DNA of 9,143 nt from Acidobacteriaceae bacterium (GCA_003166055.1 PMWR01000574.1:7098-16240), one strand, 5' to 3'. Counted from the stretch's first letter, positions 1 through 6,860 are shown. Made by a program: numbers and translations. Notes: a model not told the origin generated them from the sequence alone.

Positions 1-866
1 GCGTTGATACCTTCGGCGTAGTCGCGCAGATTGGCGCTGACATCGCCCAGCGTGGCGCGCGCCGACTCCAGGTGTTGAGCGGCCTCGGTAAAGCGACCGT
101 CGTAACGCGCCAGTTCCTCCACGTTGCGCAGCGCCGCCCTCAGCGCCGCTTCAGCCGACGCACCGCCTTCGTAAAGCTGATCAAAGGCATTCATCGCCGC
201 GGTATATAGCTTTTCAGCATTGCCCAGAACCCGCTTCTCCGTCTCCAGCGCTTCATCTTCGCCGGGCTCGAGCCGAGCCGCCTCAATCTCCTTGCGCTGG
301 TAACTCCACAGATCCACCATGCGCAGTCGATCCTGCTCGCCCTGCAGCAGTTCGTCGAGCTTCTGATGCGCTCCACGCCACCGCGCATGAGCCTCCGCAG
401 CCGCCTCTGTCGAAATGCCGCCGAACCGGTCCAGCAAAATCCGCTGCTGTGCCTGGTCGAAGCTGGTCAGTGTCTCCGTCTGCGCATGAACCAGCGCCAG
501 TTCCGGAGCAAGCTGCTTCAGCACGGCGACGGTGGCCGGCTGGTTGTTCACAAACACGCGGCCCTTGCCGTTGGAAAGAATTTCGCGCCGCAGAATGATC
601 TCATTGCCATCCGCGTCAATGCCGTTTTCTTCAAGGATGGCCTCGGCGCCCGGCGTGGACTCGAATACGCACGCAACCACGGCCTTGTCCGCTCCGTGGC
701 GCACCACCTCGACCGAAGACTTGCCGCCCATCAAAAGCGCCAGCGCATCCACAAGGATGGATTTACCCGCGCCCGTTTCACCCGTCAGCAGGTTCAGTCC
801 CGGGCCAAACACAGCGATGGCGTGATCGATAACAGCGTAGTTTTCCGCGCGGAGTTCGACGAGCAT
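1..866 (-). CDS. recN: DNA repair protein RecN, N-terminal part (runs off the left edge)
   Basis: RecN is an SMC-like ATPase of the cytoplasm that acts in recombinational repair of double-strand breaks. Reading leftward from ATG at 866-864, the frame is open for 288 codons to the window edge, about half of the usual 550-570 residues. It begins MLVELRAENYAVID, the typical RecN start, and has a Walker A motif GETGAGKS at residues 29-36. A segment reading LRREILSNGKGRVFVNNQ (about residues 94-111) and HAQTETL further on match the RecN head domain. After that come charged, Ala/Glu-rich helices that begin the coiled-coil arm. An in-frame TGA lies upstream and ATG is the first good start after it. 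AGAGG lies 11 bases upstream. The Walker B and signature motifs would be in the missing C-terminal half. The gene is divergent from tolQ. Confidence 0.95.
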   Translation of the reverse strand, partial: MLVELRAENYAVIDHAIAVFGPGLNLLTGETGAGKSILVDALALLMGGKSSVEVVRHGADKAVVACVFESTPGAEAILEENGIDADGNEIILRREILSNGKGRVFVNNQPATVAVLKQLAPELALVHAQTETLTSFDQAQQRILLDRFGGISTEAAAEAHARWRGAHQKLDELLQGEQDRLRMVDLWSYQRKEIEAARLEPGEDEALETEKRVLGNAEKLYTAAMNAFDQLYEGGASAEAALRAALRNVEELARYDGRFTEAAQHLESARATLGDVSANLRDYAEGIN

Positions 867-907
867 TCCTGGGCGTTCCTCTTGGAACCTGATCGGTAAC
901 TGGCACA

Positions 908-936
908 AGAATAGGTCACGGCCCTAACCTTGACAA
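908..936 (-). promoter_or_regulatory. Probable sigma-70-type promoter of recN
   Basis: On the minus strand TTGTCA (936-931, five of six consensus bases) is followed after exactly 17 bases by TATTCT (913-908, four of six). This would start a transcript near position 900 with a leader of roughly 35 bases before the recN ATG. It is predicted only from the hexamers and spacing. I see no LexA-type operator that I can recognise beside it. Confidence 0.5.
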
Positions 937-958
937 TCCGTGCGCAGCATAGCATGAA
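930..958 (+). promoter_or_regulatory. Possible promoter towards tolQ (perfect -35, poor -10)
   Basis: A consensus TTGACA lies at 930-935 on the plus strand, overlapping the recN -35 on the other strand because TTGACAA is nearly palindromic. The -10 is unconvincing: CATGAA at 953-958 has the correct 17-base spacing but matches poorly, and TAGCAT at 950-955 matches better but sits only 14 bases away. The leader to tolQ would be about 100 bases. The rest of the 867-1062 gap shows nothing else I can support. Confidence 0.25.
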
Positions 959-1062
959 CAGTGCCTTTGCGGTTACACCTGCTCATCCTTTCCCACCAAA
1001 GCAGCATCCAATCGATAACTTGGCCGTGCGTATTCCGTCTGTTACGGTGGATATTGAGGTGA

Positions 1063-1866
1063 ATGCCGATTCTTACTGCTGCCCTGCTCACAATTCTGCA
1101 AGCGGACGGTGGCGCGGCTCCGGCGTCGGAGCCGCTGCCCGAGGTCCCAACCGCAGTAGCCCAATTAATGCACAATATTGGCCCTGTGGCCATCGGAGTG
1201 CTGGTTCTGCTTCTCATCGCCAGCTTTTACTCGTGGACTGTCATCTTCGGAAAAATGTCCACCTTCAGCAGGGCAACCGGGGACACCCGGCGCTTTCTCA
1301 AAGGCTTTCGCAATGCGAGCCGGCTCCAGGAGATTTCCACGCTGGCCGCTGACTGCCCGCGCAGTCCTCTGGCCCAGGTCTTCGAGGATGTGTACGAGAC
1401 CTACAAGCGGCAAACAGGCGGAGCGGGTCCGCCCCGCAACATGACCTCACTGGAGCGCTCGGCGCAGACCGCTGCCAGCGAAGCCGTCACCGCCCTGGAG
1501 CGGCGTATGACCTGGCTCGCGACCATCGCCTCCACCACCGTTTACGTCGGCCTCTTCGGAACTGTCATCGGCGTCATGGACTCCTTTCTCGGCCTTGGCA
1601 CTGCAGGCGCAGCCACGCTGCGGGCCGTAGCACCAGGCATCTCTGAGGCTCTGATCACCACGGCAGCAGGCTTGTTTGTCGCAGTCCCGGCGGTTGTGGC
1701 CTTCAACCAGTTCACTGCGCGCATCAGGGTCTTTGCCGCGGCCATCGACGACTTTTGCCGGGAGCTGTTGAACTCGCTGGAGGAGATTCCGGTACGCGCT
1801 GCAGCGCCGGTGCGCGCGCCCGGAGCGGAGATTCCCCGGGAGGCTGAACGTGGCGTTCACCAGTAG
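1063..1866 (+). CDS. tolQ: TolQ, proton-channel subunit of the Tol-Pal motor
   Basis: TolQ is the inner-membrane MotA/TolQ/ExbB-family protein that forms, with TolR, the proton-driven motor energising the Tol-Pal envelope complex. The 267-residue product has the expected three membrane segments: about 39-62 (GPVAIGVLVLLLIASFYSW), 152-176 and 190-213. The cytoplasmic loop lies between the first two. The TM2 motif LFGTVIGVM (164-172) and the TM3 stretch APGISEALITTAAGLFVAVP (190-209) are hallmarks of the family, including threonines that line the proton path in ExbB/TolQ. ATG 1063 is directly preceded by an in-frame TGA, and GAGG lies a few bases upstream, a rather short spacing. Its end overlaps tolR by 17 bases, implying coupled translation. 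TolQ rather than ExbB is assigned from the tolB-pal-cpoB neighbourhood. Confidence 0.93.
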   Translation: MPILTAALLTILQADGGAAPASEPLPEVPTAVAQLMHNIGPVAIGVLVLLLIASFYSWTVIFGKMSTFSRATGDTRRFLKGFRNASRLQEISTLAADCPRSPLAQVFEDVYETYKRQTGGAGPPRNMTSLERSAQTAASEAVTALERRMTWLATIASTTVYVGLFGTVIGVMDSFLGLGTAGAATLRAVAPGISEALITTAAGLFVAVPAVVAFNQFTARIRVFAAAIDDFCRELLNSLEEIPVRAAAPVRAPGAEIPREAERGVHQ

Positions 1867-2275
1867 CAATGGCCGCACCCAGACCTCGCTGGCGGAGATC
1901 AACGTCACGCCGCTCGTTGACGTGGTCCTTGTGCTGCTGATCATCTTCATGATCACCGCGCCGGTATTGCAGTCGGGCATCGATGTCTCCGTGCCCAAGA
2001 CCCGCACCGTGAAGGAGATTACCCAGCAGCGGCTGGTGCTCACCATCAATCGCGATCAGCAGGTCTTCCTCGGCGATCAGCCGGTGAACATTCACGAACT
2101 GGCGGCGAAGCTCCAGGCTCAGGGCAAGGATCCGGAGCATCAAACCATTTATCTGCGAGCCGACGAGATGGTCCCCTTCGGCGTATTCGCCACCGTTATG
2201 GACGAAGTGAAGCAATCGGGGATCACCAACATCTCCGTAGTCACGCAGCCTCTGGAATCGAAGGCTGCCAAATAG
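1850..2275 (+). CDS. tolR: TolR, ExbD/TolR-family motor subunit
   Basis: TolR is the single-span inner-membrane partner of TolQ that converts proton flow into movement and reaches the periplasmic linker protein. The 141-residue product has a short cytoplasmic tail, then the canonical EINVTPLVDVVLVLLIIFM stretch (16-34). It carries the proton-carrying aspartate D24 at the start of the only membrane helix. A periplasmic domain of about 100 residues follows and ends with the usual GITNISVVTQP type segment. The start is GTG at 1850, inside the tolQ end, with GGGAGG at 1838-1843 and a 6-base spacer, which settles the start. Length fits the family. ExbD is the alternative name, but the gene order favours TolR. 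Confidence 0.93.
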   Translation: MAFTSSNGRTQTSLAEINVTPLVDVVLVLLIIFMITAPVLQSGIDVSVPKTRTVKEITQQRLVLTINRDQQVFLGDQPVNIHELAAKLQAQGKDPEHQTIYLRADEMVPFGVFATVMDEVKQSGITNISVVTQPLESKAAK

Positions 2276-2302
2276 CGTGAAGGAACTGCTGAAGGAGGGA
2301 TC

Positions 2303-3151
2303 ATGCCCCAAGGGCAAAGTCCCTTTGAAGAAGAATTCTCAGGCGAGCGCATGAATGGTCTAATGAGCAGCGGCGGGCACCTGGAGCGCGGACTGACGCC
2401 GGACCGTATTGGTGCGCCCGCGGCGGGATCGCTTCTCCTCCATGCTCTCCTGTTCGGTGGTCTCCTGTTCTACGGCGTCCTTGCGGGCTTATTCCATCAC
2501 AATGTGTGGGGCAATCCGGGAGACGGAGGCGCCATCGCAGTGAAACTGGTTTCCAACGCCATTCCCCTGCCCGCCGATCAGCCCGTCAATGACAATGTGC
2601 TCACCACCGAGACGCCCAGCAAGGCGCCCGCGGAGCCCACACCCAAGACCGGGCAGAAGCTGGATGAGACCGCCATCCCTATCTCCGCCAAGCAGGCCAA
2701 ACCGGAGAAACAGACCATCACCAAAACCCAGCAGCATCAACCGCCGCCCAAGCCGGATAACCTTGCCCATTTCGGCGAACAGAGCGGTTCTGCCCTGCCC
2801 CGCGCCACCATGGCCCAGAATTCCGCATCCAACGGACCAGTGAGCATTAACAGCGGCAACTTCGCCAACATGTTCGGGTACTATATTTTGGGTATCCAGC
2901 GAAAGATGCTCGCGAATTGGAACAAGGCAGAAGTGGACCCGCACACTCCAACCGGTGCACGAGCCTACATTCAGTTCACCATTCATCGTGACGGCACCGT
3001 CAGCGATGTGCATATCGACCAGCGCAGCGGGAGCCCCACGCTCGACAGCGCCTGCGTCCGCGACGCTCAGCGTGTGGATACCTTCGGCGCCCTTCCCTCG
3101 GGATACAACCAGAGCACGGTGCTCACCTCGTACTACTGCGAATACGACTAG
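2303..3151 (+). CDS. TolA/TonB-like periplasm-spanning energy transducer
   Basis: This gene occupies the tolA position, 27 bases after tolR. The 282-residue product has a short cytoplasmic N-terminus, one membrane anchor (about 41-63, LLLHALLFGGLLFYGVL) and a Pro/Lys/Thr-rich stalk (about 88-152, with repeated Pro-Lys and QPPPKP). A C-terminal TonB/TolA-type domain follows (about 189-282), with the Gly-rich TPTGARAYIQFTIHRDGTVSD segment and LDSACVRDAQRV. By family knowledge the anchor contacts TolQ-TolR and the C-domain contacts TolB/Pal or outer-membrane proteins. The stalk is much shorter and less helical than the long Ala/Lys stalk of enterobacterial TolA, so the architecture is TonB-like. 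C251 and C279 could form a disulfide. ATG 2303 has GGAGG with GATC as part of a short spacer. ATG 2351 is a weaker alternative. Confidence 0.85.
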   Translation: MPQGQSPFEEEFSGERMNGLMSSGGHLERGLTPDRIGAPAAGSLLLHALLFGGLLFYGVLAGLFHHNVWGNPGDGGAIAVKLVSNAIPLPADQPVNDNVLTTETPSKAPAEPTPKTGQKLDETAIPISAKQAKPEKQTITKTQQHQPPPKPDNLAHFGEQSGSALPRATMAQNSASNGPVSINSGNFANMFGYYILGIQRKMLANWNKAEVDPHTPTGARAYIQFTIHRDGTVSDVHIDQRSGSPTLDSACVRDAQRVDTFGALPSGYNQSTVLTSYYCEYD

Positions 3152-3260
3152 GAGGCGTTGGAACCATTTGACGCGACCGACGTAAAATGGAAGCGTGCAC
3201 CAGAGCGGCGCTGAGCAATCGGCATAGCCGCCACACAAAACAATAGAGCCACCTGGACCC

Positions 3261-3283
3261 GGAGTTTTCAAGCCTCAAACTCC
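3261..3283 (+). promoter_or_regulatory. Hairpin in the tolB leader
   Basis: GGAGTTT (3261-3267) and AAACTCC (3277-3283) form a perfect 7-base stem with a 9-base loop, ending 7 bases before the tolB ribosome binding site GGAAGGA (3291-3297). No T-run follows on the plus strand, so it does not look like an intrinsic terminator. A role in mRNA stability or in tolB translation is inference. The remaining 3152-3308 gap shows no convincing promoter. Confidence 0.4.
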
Positions 3284-3308
3284 TAACCGCGGAAGGATTT
3301 CTCGACTT

Positions 3309-4655
3309 ATGAACGCTCATTCCCGGCTTCTTCTCCCCGCACTGATGATCCTCACAACTTGCGCAGCCATTCCGGCAGCAGCCCAGGACTGGATTCATAC
3401 CGGCTCCAATATGGGTGTCGATCGCATCCGCATTGCCGCGGCGGACTTCAAGCCCGTCGGCGCCGATCCCCAGACCCCGGCCCTCAAGGCGACCTTCGAT
3501 GCCACCCTCTTTAGCGACCTGTCCAATGCCGGCATCTTCGACATCGTCTCCAAGAGCCTCTCGCCGCAATCCACGCCCGGTTCGCCGCAGGAAATCAATC
3601 TTGGTCAGTGGTCCGATCAGCCTGCCAACGCCGCCATGGTCGCCTTCGGCGCGGTGTCGTCCACCAACGGCCGCCTGGTGGTCTATGGCTGGCTCGATGA
3701 CACGCACAACACCGCCAACCCCCAGGTGCTTGGCAAGCAGTACAACGAGGCCGCCACCGACGAGATGGCGCGCACCGTCGCTCACCGCTTTGCCGACGAG
3801 ATCATCCTCCGCCTCGGCGGCGGCATCAATGGCATTGCCGAAACCAAAATCTACTTCGTCAGCTCCCGCACCGGCAGCAAAGAGATCTGGGCAATGGACT
3901 ACGACGGGCAAAATCAACATGCCCTCACACACTTGGGCAGCACTTCGCTCTCTCCGCGCATCTCACCGGATAACACTCGGCTCGCTTTTGCGTCCCTGGG
4001 CCGCGAGGGATGGTCGATCCGCATGTACTCCCTTGAATTGAACCGCCTGGTGGCCTTTCCGTCGGGCACGGCGGGTGGAAGCAACTTCTCCCCAGCATGG
4101 TCGGGCGACGGTACCAAGATTGCCTTCTCATCGGCGCGTACCGGCGACCCTGAAATTTGGGTCGCGGACTCCAACGGCGGCAACCTGCGCCGCGTCACCA
4201 CCTTCCGCGGGCCCGACATCGCACCCACCTGGAACCCGCGCACCAACGCGCAGATTGCCTGGGTCAGTGGCCGCACCGGCCTCCCGCAGATCTACACCAT
4301 GGATCAGGACGGCTCCAATGTGCAGCGCATCACGGATGGTGGCTATGCCGTTTCCCCGTCCTGGTCGCCCAACGGACAGTTGCTGGCCTTCAGTTGGAAC
4401 CGCAAATACGGCCCCGGCGATCCCGGCGGCGTCGACATTCATGTCATCGATATCGCCAGCAAGAAGTACCTCCAGATCACCCACGAATCCGGGAGCAACG
4501 ACTATCCCTCCTGGGCGCCCGATGGACGCCACATCGTCTTTGAACGCGCCATCGGCGGTCACACCGAGATCTGGACCATGCTGGCCGACGGCACCGAGCA
4601 GCATCAACTCACCCACACGGGCAATAACTTTATGCCCAACTGGAGTTGGAAGTGA
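3309..4655 (+). CDS. tolB: TolB, periplasmic beta-propeller of Tol-Pal
   Basis: TolB is the soluble periplasmic protein that binds Pal and is displaced by TolA during outer-membrane constriction. The 448-residue product starts with a signal peptide (basic MNAHSR, hydrophobic LLLPALMILTTCAAIPAAA, cleavage likely at AAA|QD near residue 25). A TolB N-terminal domain follows (about 35-150, with DPQTPALKATFDATLFSDL and the NAGIFDIV type segment). The C-terminal part (about 175-448) is a row of PD40/WD40-like blades with recurring SP-(D/N)-G-x-x-(I/L)-(A/V)-F and IW-x-M/DxxG motifs, for example SPRISPDNTRLAFAS, SPAWSGDGTKIAFSS and SPSWSPNGQLLAFS. Length is close to the family norm. The ribosome site GGAAGGA is 11 bases before ATG, slightly far. 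The 157-base gap before it and the leader hairpin suggest some separate control from tolQR. Confidence 0.95.
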   Translation: MNAHSRLLLPALMILTTCAAIPAAAQDWIHTGSNMGVDRIRIAAADFKPVGADPQTPALKATFDATLFSDLSNAGIFDIVSKSLSPQSTPGSPQEINLGQWSDQPANAAMVAFGAVSSTNGRLVVYGWLDDTHNTANPQVLGKQYNEAATDEMARTVAHRFADEIILRLGGGINGIAETKIYFVSSRTGSKEIWAMDYDGQNQHALTHLGSTSLSPRISPDNTRLAFASLGREGWSIRMYSLELNRLVAFPSGTAGGSNFSPAWSGDGTKIAFSSARTGDPEIWVADSNGGNLRRVTTFRGPDIAPTWNPRTNAQIAWVSGRTGLPQIYTMDQDGSNVQRITDGGYAVSPSWSPNGQLLAFSWNRKYGPGDPGGVDIHVIDIASKKYLQITHESGSNDYPSWAPDGRHIVFERAIGGHTEIWTMLADGTEQHQLTHTGNNFMPNWSWK

Positions 4656-4778
4656 TTTTTCGGAGGGGGATACCGCTTTAGGATGGTCCCAACCGCTCAT
4701 AAAAGCTGGATTCACTGGACTATCATGGAATCGTTCACTTACCCGCCAGCATCTGCCACTAAGGATGGGTCTGGTGTA

Positions 4779-4806
4779 TTGAAACGTCGGCTTCGCATTG
4801 TCTTAT
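4779..4806 (+). promoter_or_regulatory. Weak candidate promoter for pal
   Basis: TTGAAA (4779-4784) is followed after 16 bases by TCTTAT (4801-4806, four of six consensus positions). It would give pal a leader of about 130 bases that includes the AACGTTAACGTT palindrome. The 289-base gap after tolB makes an internal promoter plausible, but the -10 is weak. Confidence 0.25.
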
Positions 4807-4830
4807 CGACCGAAATGCGGCTCCGGCCCT

Positions 4831-4842
4831 AACGTTAACGTT
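4831..4842. promoter_or_regulatory. Perfect 12-base palindrome AACGTTAACGTT
   Basis: AACGTTAACGTT reads the same on both strands and is itself a tandem AACGTT. It is followed by extra T residues, so a 4-base stem with a TTAA loop plus T-run is possible, but it is too weak for a convincing terminator. As a DNA dyad between tolB and pal it could be a repressor or activator site. No known regulator motif is recognised. Confidence 0.3.
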
Positions 4843-4944
4843 TTTCCGTAGAGGCAAAGGCCGTCCGCTCAAGAAAAAAACAGCGGGTAACGAGGCTGGC
4901 TCGCTCGGAATTGCGCTCTTGATTTTTCGGAAGGAGAAACCCCC

Positions 4945-5685
4945 TTGAAAGAAATGAATCGCATTCTGATCCCTGTTGTACTGTTGGTCGCGTTGGTTGC
5001 AATTGCAGGTTGCAAGAAAAAAGAGGCGCCGTTAGCCCCCACAGAGACCGCTCCACAAACCGCCGCAATGAAGCCGATGGCGACAATCACCGCAACCCCA
5101 GCCGTGATTTCAGCCGGAGACCAGGTTCAGCTTTCCTGGCGCACCAGCGATGCCACCAGCGTCTCAATCGATGGCATCGGCGACGTGCCCACATCCGGCG
5201 TCAAGACCGTGACTCCCACTGTCAGCACTACCTATCACCTGGTGGCCCGCGGCGATGGCGGCTCAACGGACGCAACCGCCAGCGTGACCGTCAACTCCCC
5301 GCCCGCCGTGAGTGTCCCATCCACCACAGTGAGCGCTGAGGAAGACTTCAAGGCCCATGTCCAGGACATCTTCTTCGACTACGATACCTACGACATCCGC
5401 AGCGACGCGCAAGCTACGCTTTCGCGCGACGCCGCCTACCTGGGTAGCCATCCCGATGTGAAAATCGTCATCGGCGGCTACTGCGATGAGCGCGGTTCCA
5501 ATGAGTACAACCTCGCGTTGGGCCAGAATCGCGCCGACGCCGCAAAGAATGCCCTGGTAACCGCCGGAGTGGCCGCCAGCCGCATCCGCGTGGTCAGCTA
5601 CGGCAAGGAAAAACCGTTCTGCACCGAGTCGACGGAAGAGTGCTGGCAGCAGAACCGCCGCGCCGGGTTCACGCTCGACAGGTAA
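4945..5685 (+). CDS. pal: Pal, peptidoglycan-associated lipoprotein with an Ig-like domain
   Basis: Pal anchors the outer membrane to peptidoglycan and is the outer-membrane end of Tol-Pal. The 246-residue product has a lipoprotein signal (hydrophobic 7-21, lipobox IAGC with lipidated C23, then KKKE). A bacterial Ig-like beta domain follows (about 45-117, PAVISAGDQVQLSWRTSDAT...). Last is an OmpA-like domain (about 138-246) with IFFDYDTYDIR, GGYCDERGSNEYNLALGQNR and the terminal QNRRAGF. In classical Pal the GHTDERG motif binds diaminopimelate of peptidoglycan; here the Asp and Arg are kept but His-Thr is Tyr-Cys. Extra C216 and C223 may pair. The start is chosen as TTG 4945, since AAGGAG (4931-4936) is 8 bases away, while ATG 4954 would be 17 away. 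Enterobacterial Pal is about 170 residues, and the Ig insert explains much of the extra length. Confidence 0.93.
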   Translation: MKEMNRILIPVVLLVALVAIAGCKKKEAPLAPTETAPQTAAMKPMATITATPAVISAGDQVQLSWRTSDATSVSIDGIGDVPTSGVKTVTPTVSTTYHLVARGDGGSTDATASVTVNSPPAVSVPSTTVSAEEDFKAHVQDIFFDYDTYDIRSDAQATLSRDAAYLGSHPDVKIVIGGYCDERGSNEYNLALGQNRADAAKNALVTAGVAASRIRVVSYGKEKPFCTESTEECWQQNRRAGFTLDR

Positions 5686-5692
5686 AATAACC

Positions 5693-5832
5693 GATGAAAG
5701 ATGACAGATTGCAGATGACAGATGACAGTTTCCGTTTGGCGATGCTGAGCTTCGAAAGGCAGTAACCAACCGGCCTTTAGCACGCTGCGGTTTTCACTGT
5801 AACCTGTCATCTGTCATCTGTAATCTGCTTCG
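5693..5832. repeat. Inverted array of 7-base repeats between pal and cpoB
   Basis: From 5693 five 7-mers run head to tail: GATGAAA, GATGACA, GATTGCA, GATGACA, GATGACA. From 5804 to 5832 the same family runs in the opposite orientation (TGTCATC, TGTCATC, TGTAATC, then a diverged TGCTTCG). The arms 5705-5728 and 5804-5827 pair over 24 bases with one mismatch, which is a G-U pair in RNA. They enclose a 75-base loop with a possible small inner stem AAAGGC/GCCTTT (5755-5760/5773-5778). The stem ends 6 bases before the cpoB ribosome site AGGTGA (5834-5839). It resembles a dispersed palindromic or MITE-like intergenic element. No transposase or ORF of note is inside. Confidence 0.75.
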
Positions 5833-5842
5833 CAGGTGACAA

Positions 5843-6772
5843 ATGCACACAGTACGTACCCTTCGCAATCGATTCCTTCTGGCCGCTCTCCTGGCCGTCG
5901 TTCTTGGCTCAGCGCCCATGCCCGCGCACGCGGCCTCGAAAGAGATGATCGAACTCCAAACCCAGGTGCAGCAGCTCCTGGATATGATGCAACGCCTTCA
6001 GTCCACCATGGACACGCGCTTCGGCGTGCTGCAAAATCTGGCCCAGCAGACCGCCGATAACGCCACCCAGATGACCGCCACCGTGAACGCCCTGCAGCAG
6101 AAGATCAATGCGCAGAACGAGGCAAACAGCGGCAAGATGGACACCGTTTCCGGCCAGATTCAGTCGCTGAACGACTCCGTAGACGAGTTGAAGTCACGTA
6201 TCGCCAAGCTCGACAAGTCGATCCAGGACATGCAGACCCAGCTGCAGAACATCCAGACTCCGCCCCAGCCCGCAGCCCCCGCAGTCCCGAATGGAACTTC
6301 GCCAACCGGCTCACCCGACAGCACCGACAGCAGCACCACGGCAGGAACCGGCGCAGCCCCAATGGCCAACCAGGCGCCACCGCTCCAAGAGACTTTTCAG
6401 GCCGGCGTGCGCGACTACAACGCCGCGCGTTACGACGTGGCGACGGGCGAATTTCAGTCTGTGCTGCAGTTTTACCCCACCGACGACCTGGCCGGAAGCG
6501 CGCAGTTCTACCTCGGCGAGATTGCCTATCGCCAGCAGGATTACGCCGACGCGGTGAAAGCCTACAACAATGTTCTGGAAGGTTTCAGCGGCAGCCCCAA
6601 AGCTCCGGCCGCGCAGCTCCGCAAAGGACTGGCGCTGATTCAGTTGGGCAAAAAGGATGCCGGCACACGAGAGCTACGCATACTCATTCAACGCCATCCG
6701 CAAACTCCCGAGGCCACACAGGCGCGCAGCAAACTCAACGGCCTGGGCGTGAGGATTACGCCACCACACTAG
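5843..6772 (+). CDS. cpoB: CpoB (YbgF), Tol-Pal-associated coiled-coil/TPR protein
   Basis: CpoB is the periplasmic TolA-binding protein that, in enterobacteria, coordinates outer-membrane constriction with septal peptidoglycan synthesis. The 309-residue product has a signal peptide (RTLRNR then FLLAALLAVVLGSAPMPAHA, cleavage near AHA|AS, residue 30). A long Gln-rich coiled coil follows (about 35-140, IELQTQVQQLLDMMQRLQ...), then a Pro/Ser/Thr-rich linker (about 139-178). The C-terminal part (about 182-305) has TPR repeats, with FQAGVRDYNAARYDVATGEF, AQFYLGEIAYRQQDYADAVK and KGLALIQLGKKDAGTRELR. This order matches the YbgF/CpoB family. ATG 5843 has AGGTGA close in front. It is the last gene of the cluster; the pal gap carries the inverted heptamer element. 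Confidence 0.93.
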   Translation: MHTVRTLRNRFLLAALLAVVLGSAPMPAHAASKEMIELQTQVQQLLDMMQRLQSTMDTRFGVLQNLAQQTADNATQMTATVNALQQKINAQNEANSGKMDTVSGQIQSLNDSVDELKSRIAKLDKSIQDMQTQLQNIQTPPQPAAPAVPNGTSPTGSPDSTDSSTTAGTGAAPMANQAPPLQETFQAGVRDYNAARYDVATGEFQSVLQFYPTDDLAGSAQFYLGEIAYRQQDYADAVKAYNNVLEGFSGSPKAPAAQLRKGLALIQLGKKDAGTRELRILIQRHPQTPEATQARSKLNGLGVRITPPH

Positions 6773-6860
6773 ATATCGGCGATTGAATTGTGAAGGTCAC
6801 AGGCAGGAAGGCAAGAAGACACGGGGGAGTCATGCGCTTCCGCTGAATAATGGTCAACAT

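Larger units (their letters stand above)
4653..4931 (+). repeat. 12-base direct repeat at both ends of the tolB-pal gap
   Basis: TGATTTTTCGGA occurs exactly at 4653-4664, beginning with the tolB stop codon, and again at 4920-4931, just before the pal ribosome binding site. After each copy comes a purine-rich, G-rich stretch (GGGGGATACC versus AGGAGAAACC). The 255 bases between the copies have no recognisable gene. The pattern may be the trace of a local duplication of a translation-initiation region, or it may be chance. Confidence 0.4.

Noticed and set aside
366..899. A 177-codon plus-strand frame across the recN region
   Set aside because: It is antisense to recN, whose minus-strand frame shows the Walker A motif and family sequence without any stop.
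3158..3188. TTGGAA and TAAAAT as a tolB promoter
   Set aside because: The spacing is 19 bases and the -35 match is moderate. Too weak to list as a feature.
4075..4782. A 235-codon frame within and past tolB, rich in Pro/Ser/Arg/Thr
   Set aside because: Its composition is the typical off-frame shadow of a GC-rich gene, and tolB covers the region in another frame.
4683..4832. A 49-codon plus-strand reading frame between tolB and pal (MVPTAHKSWIHW...)
   Set aside because: Codon use is unlike the neighbouring genes, the ribosome site is 13 bases away, and no domain or conserved pattern is visible. Probably chance.
5715..5765. A 16-codon frame inside the loop of the heptamer element
   Set aside because: No ribosome site, and most of its start lies in the repeat itself. 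No evidence of translation.
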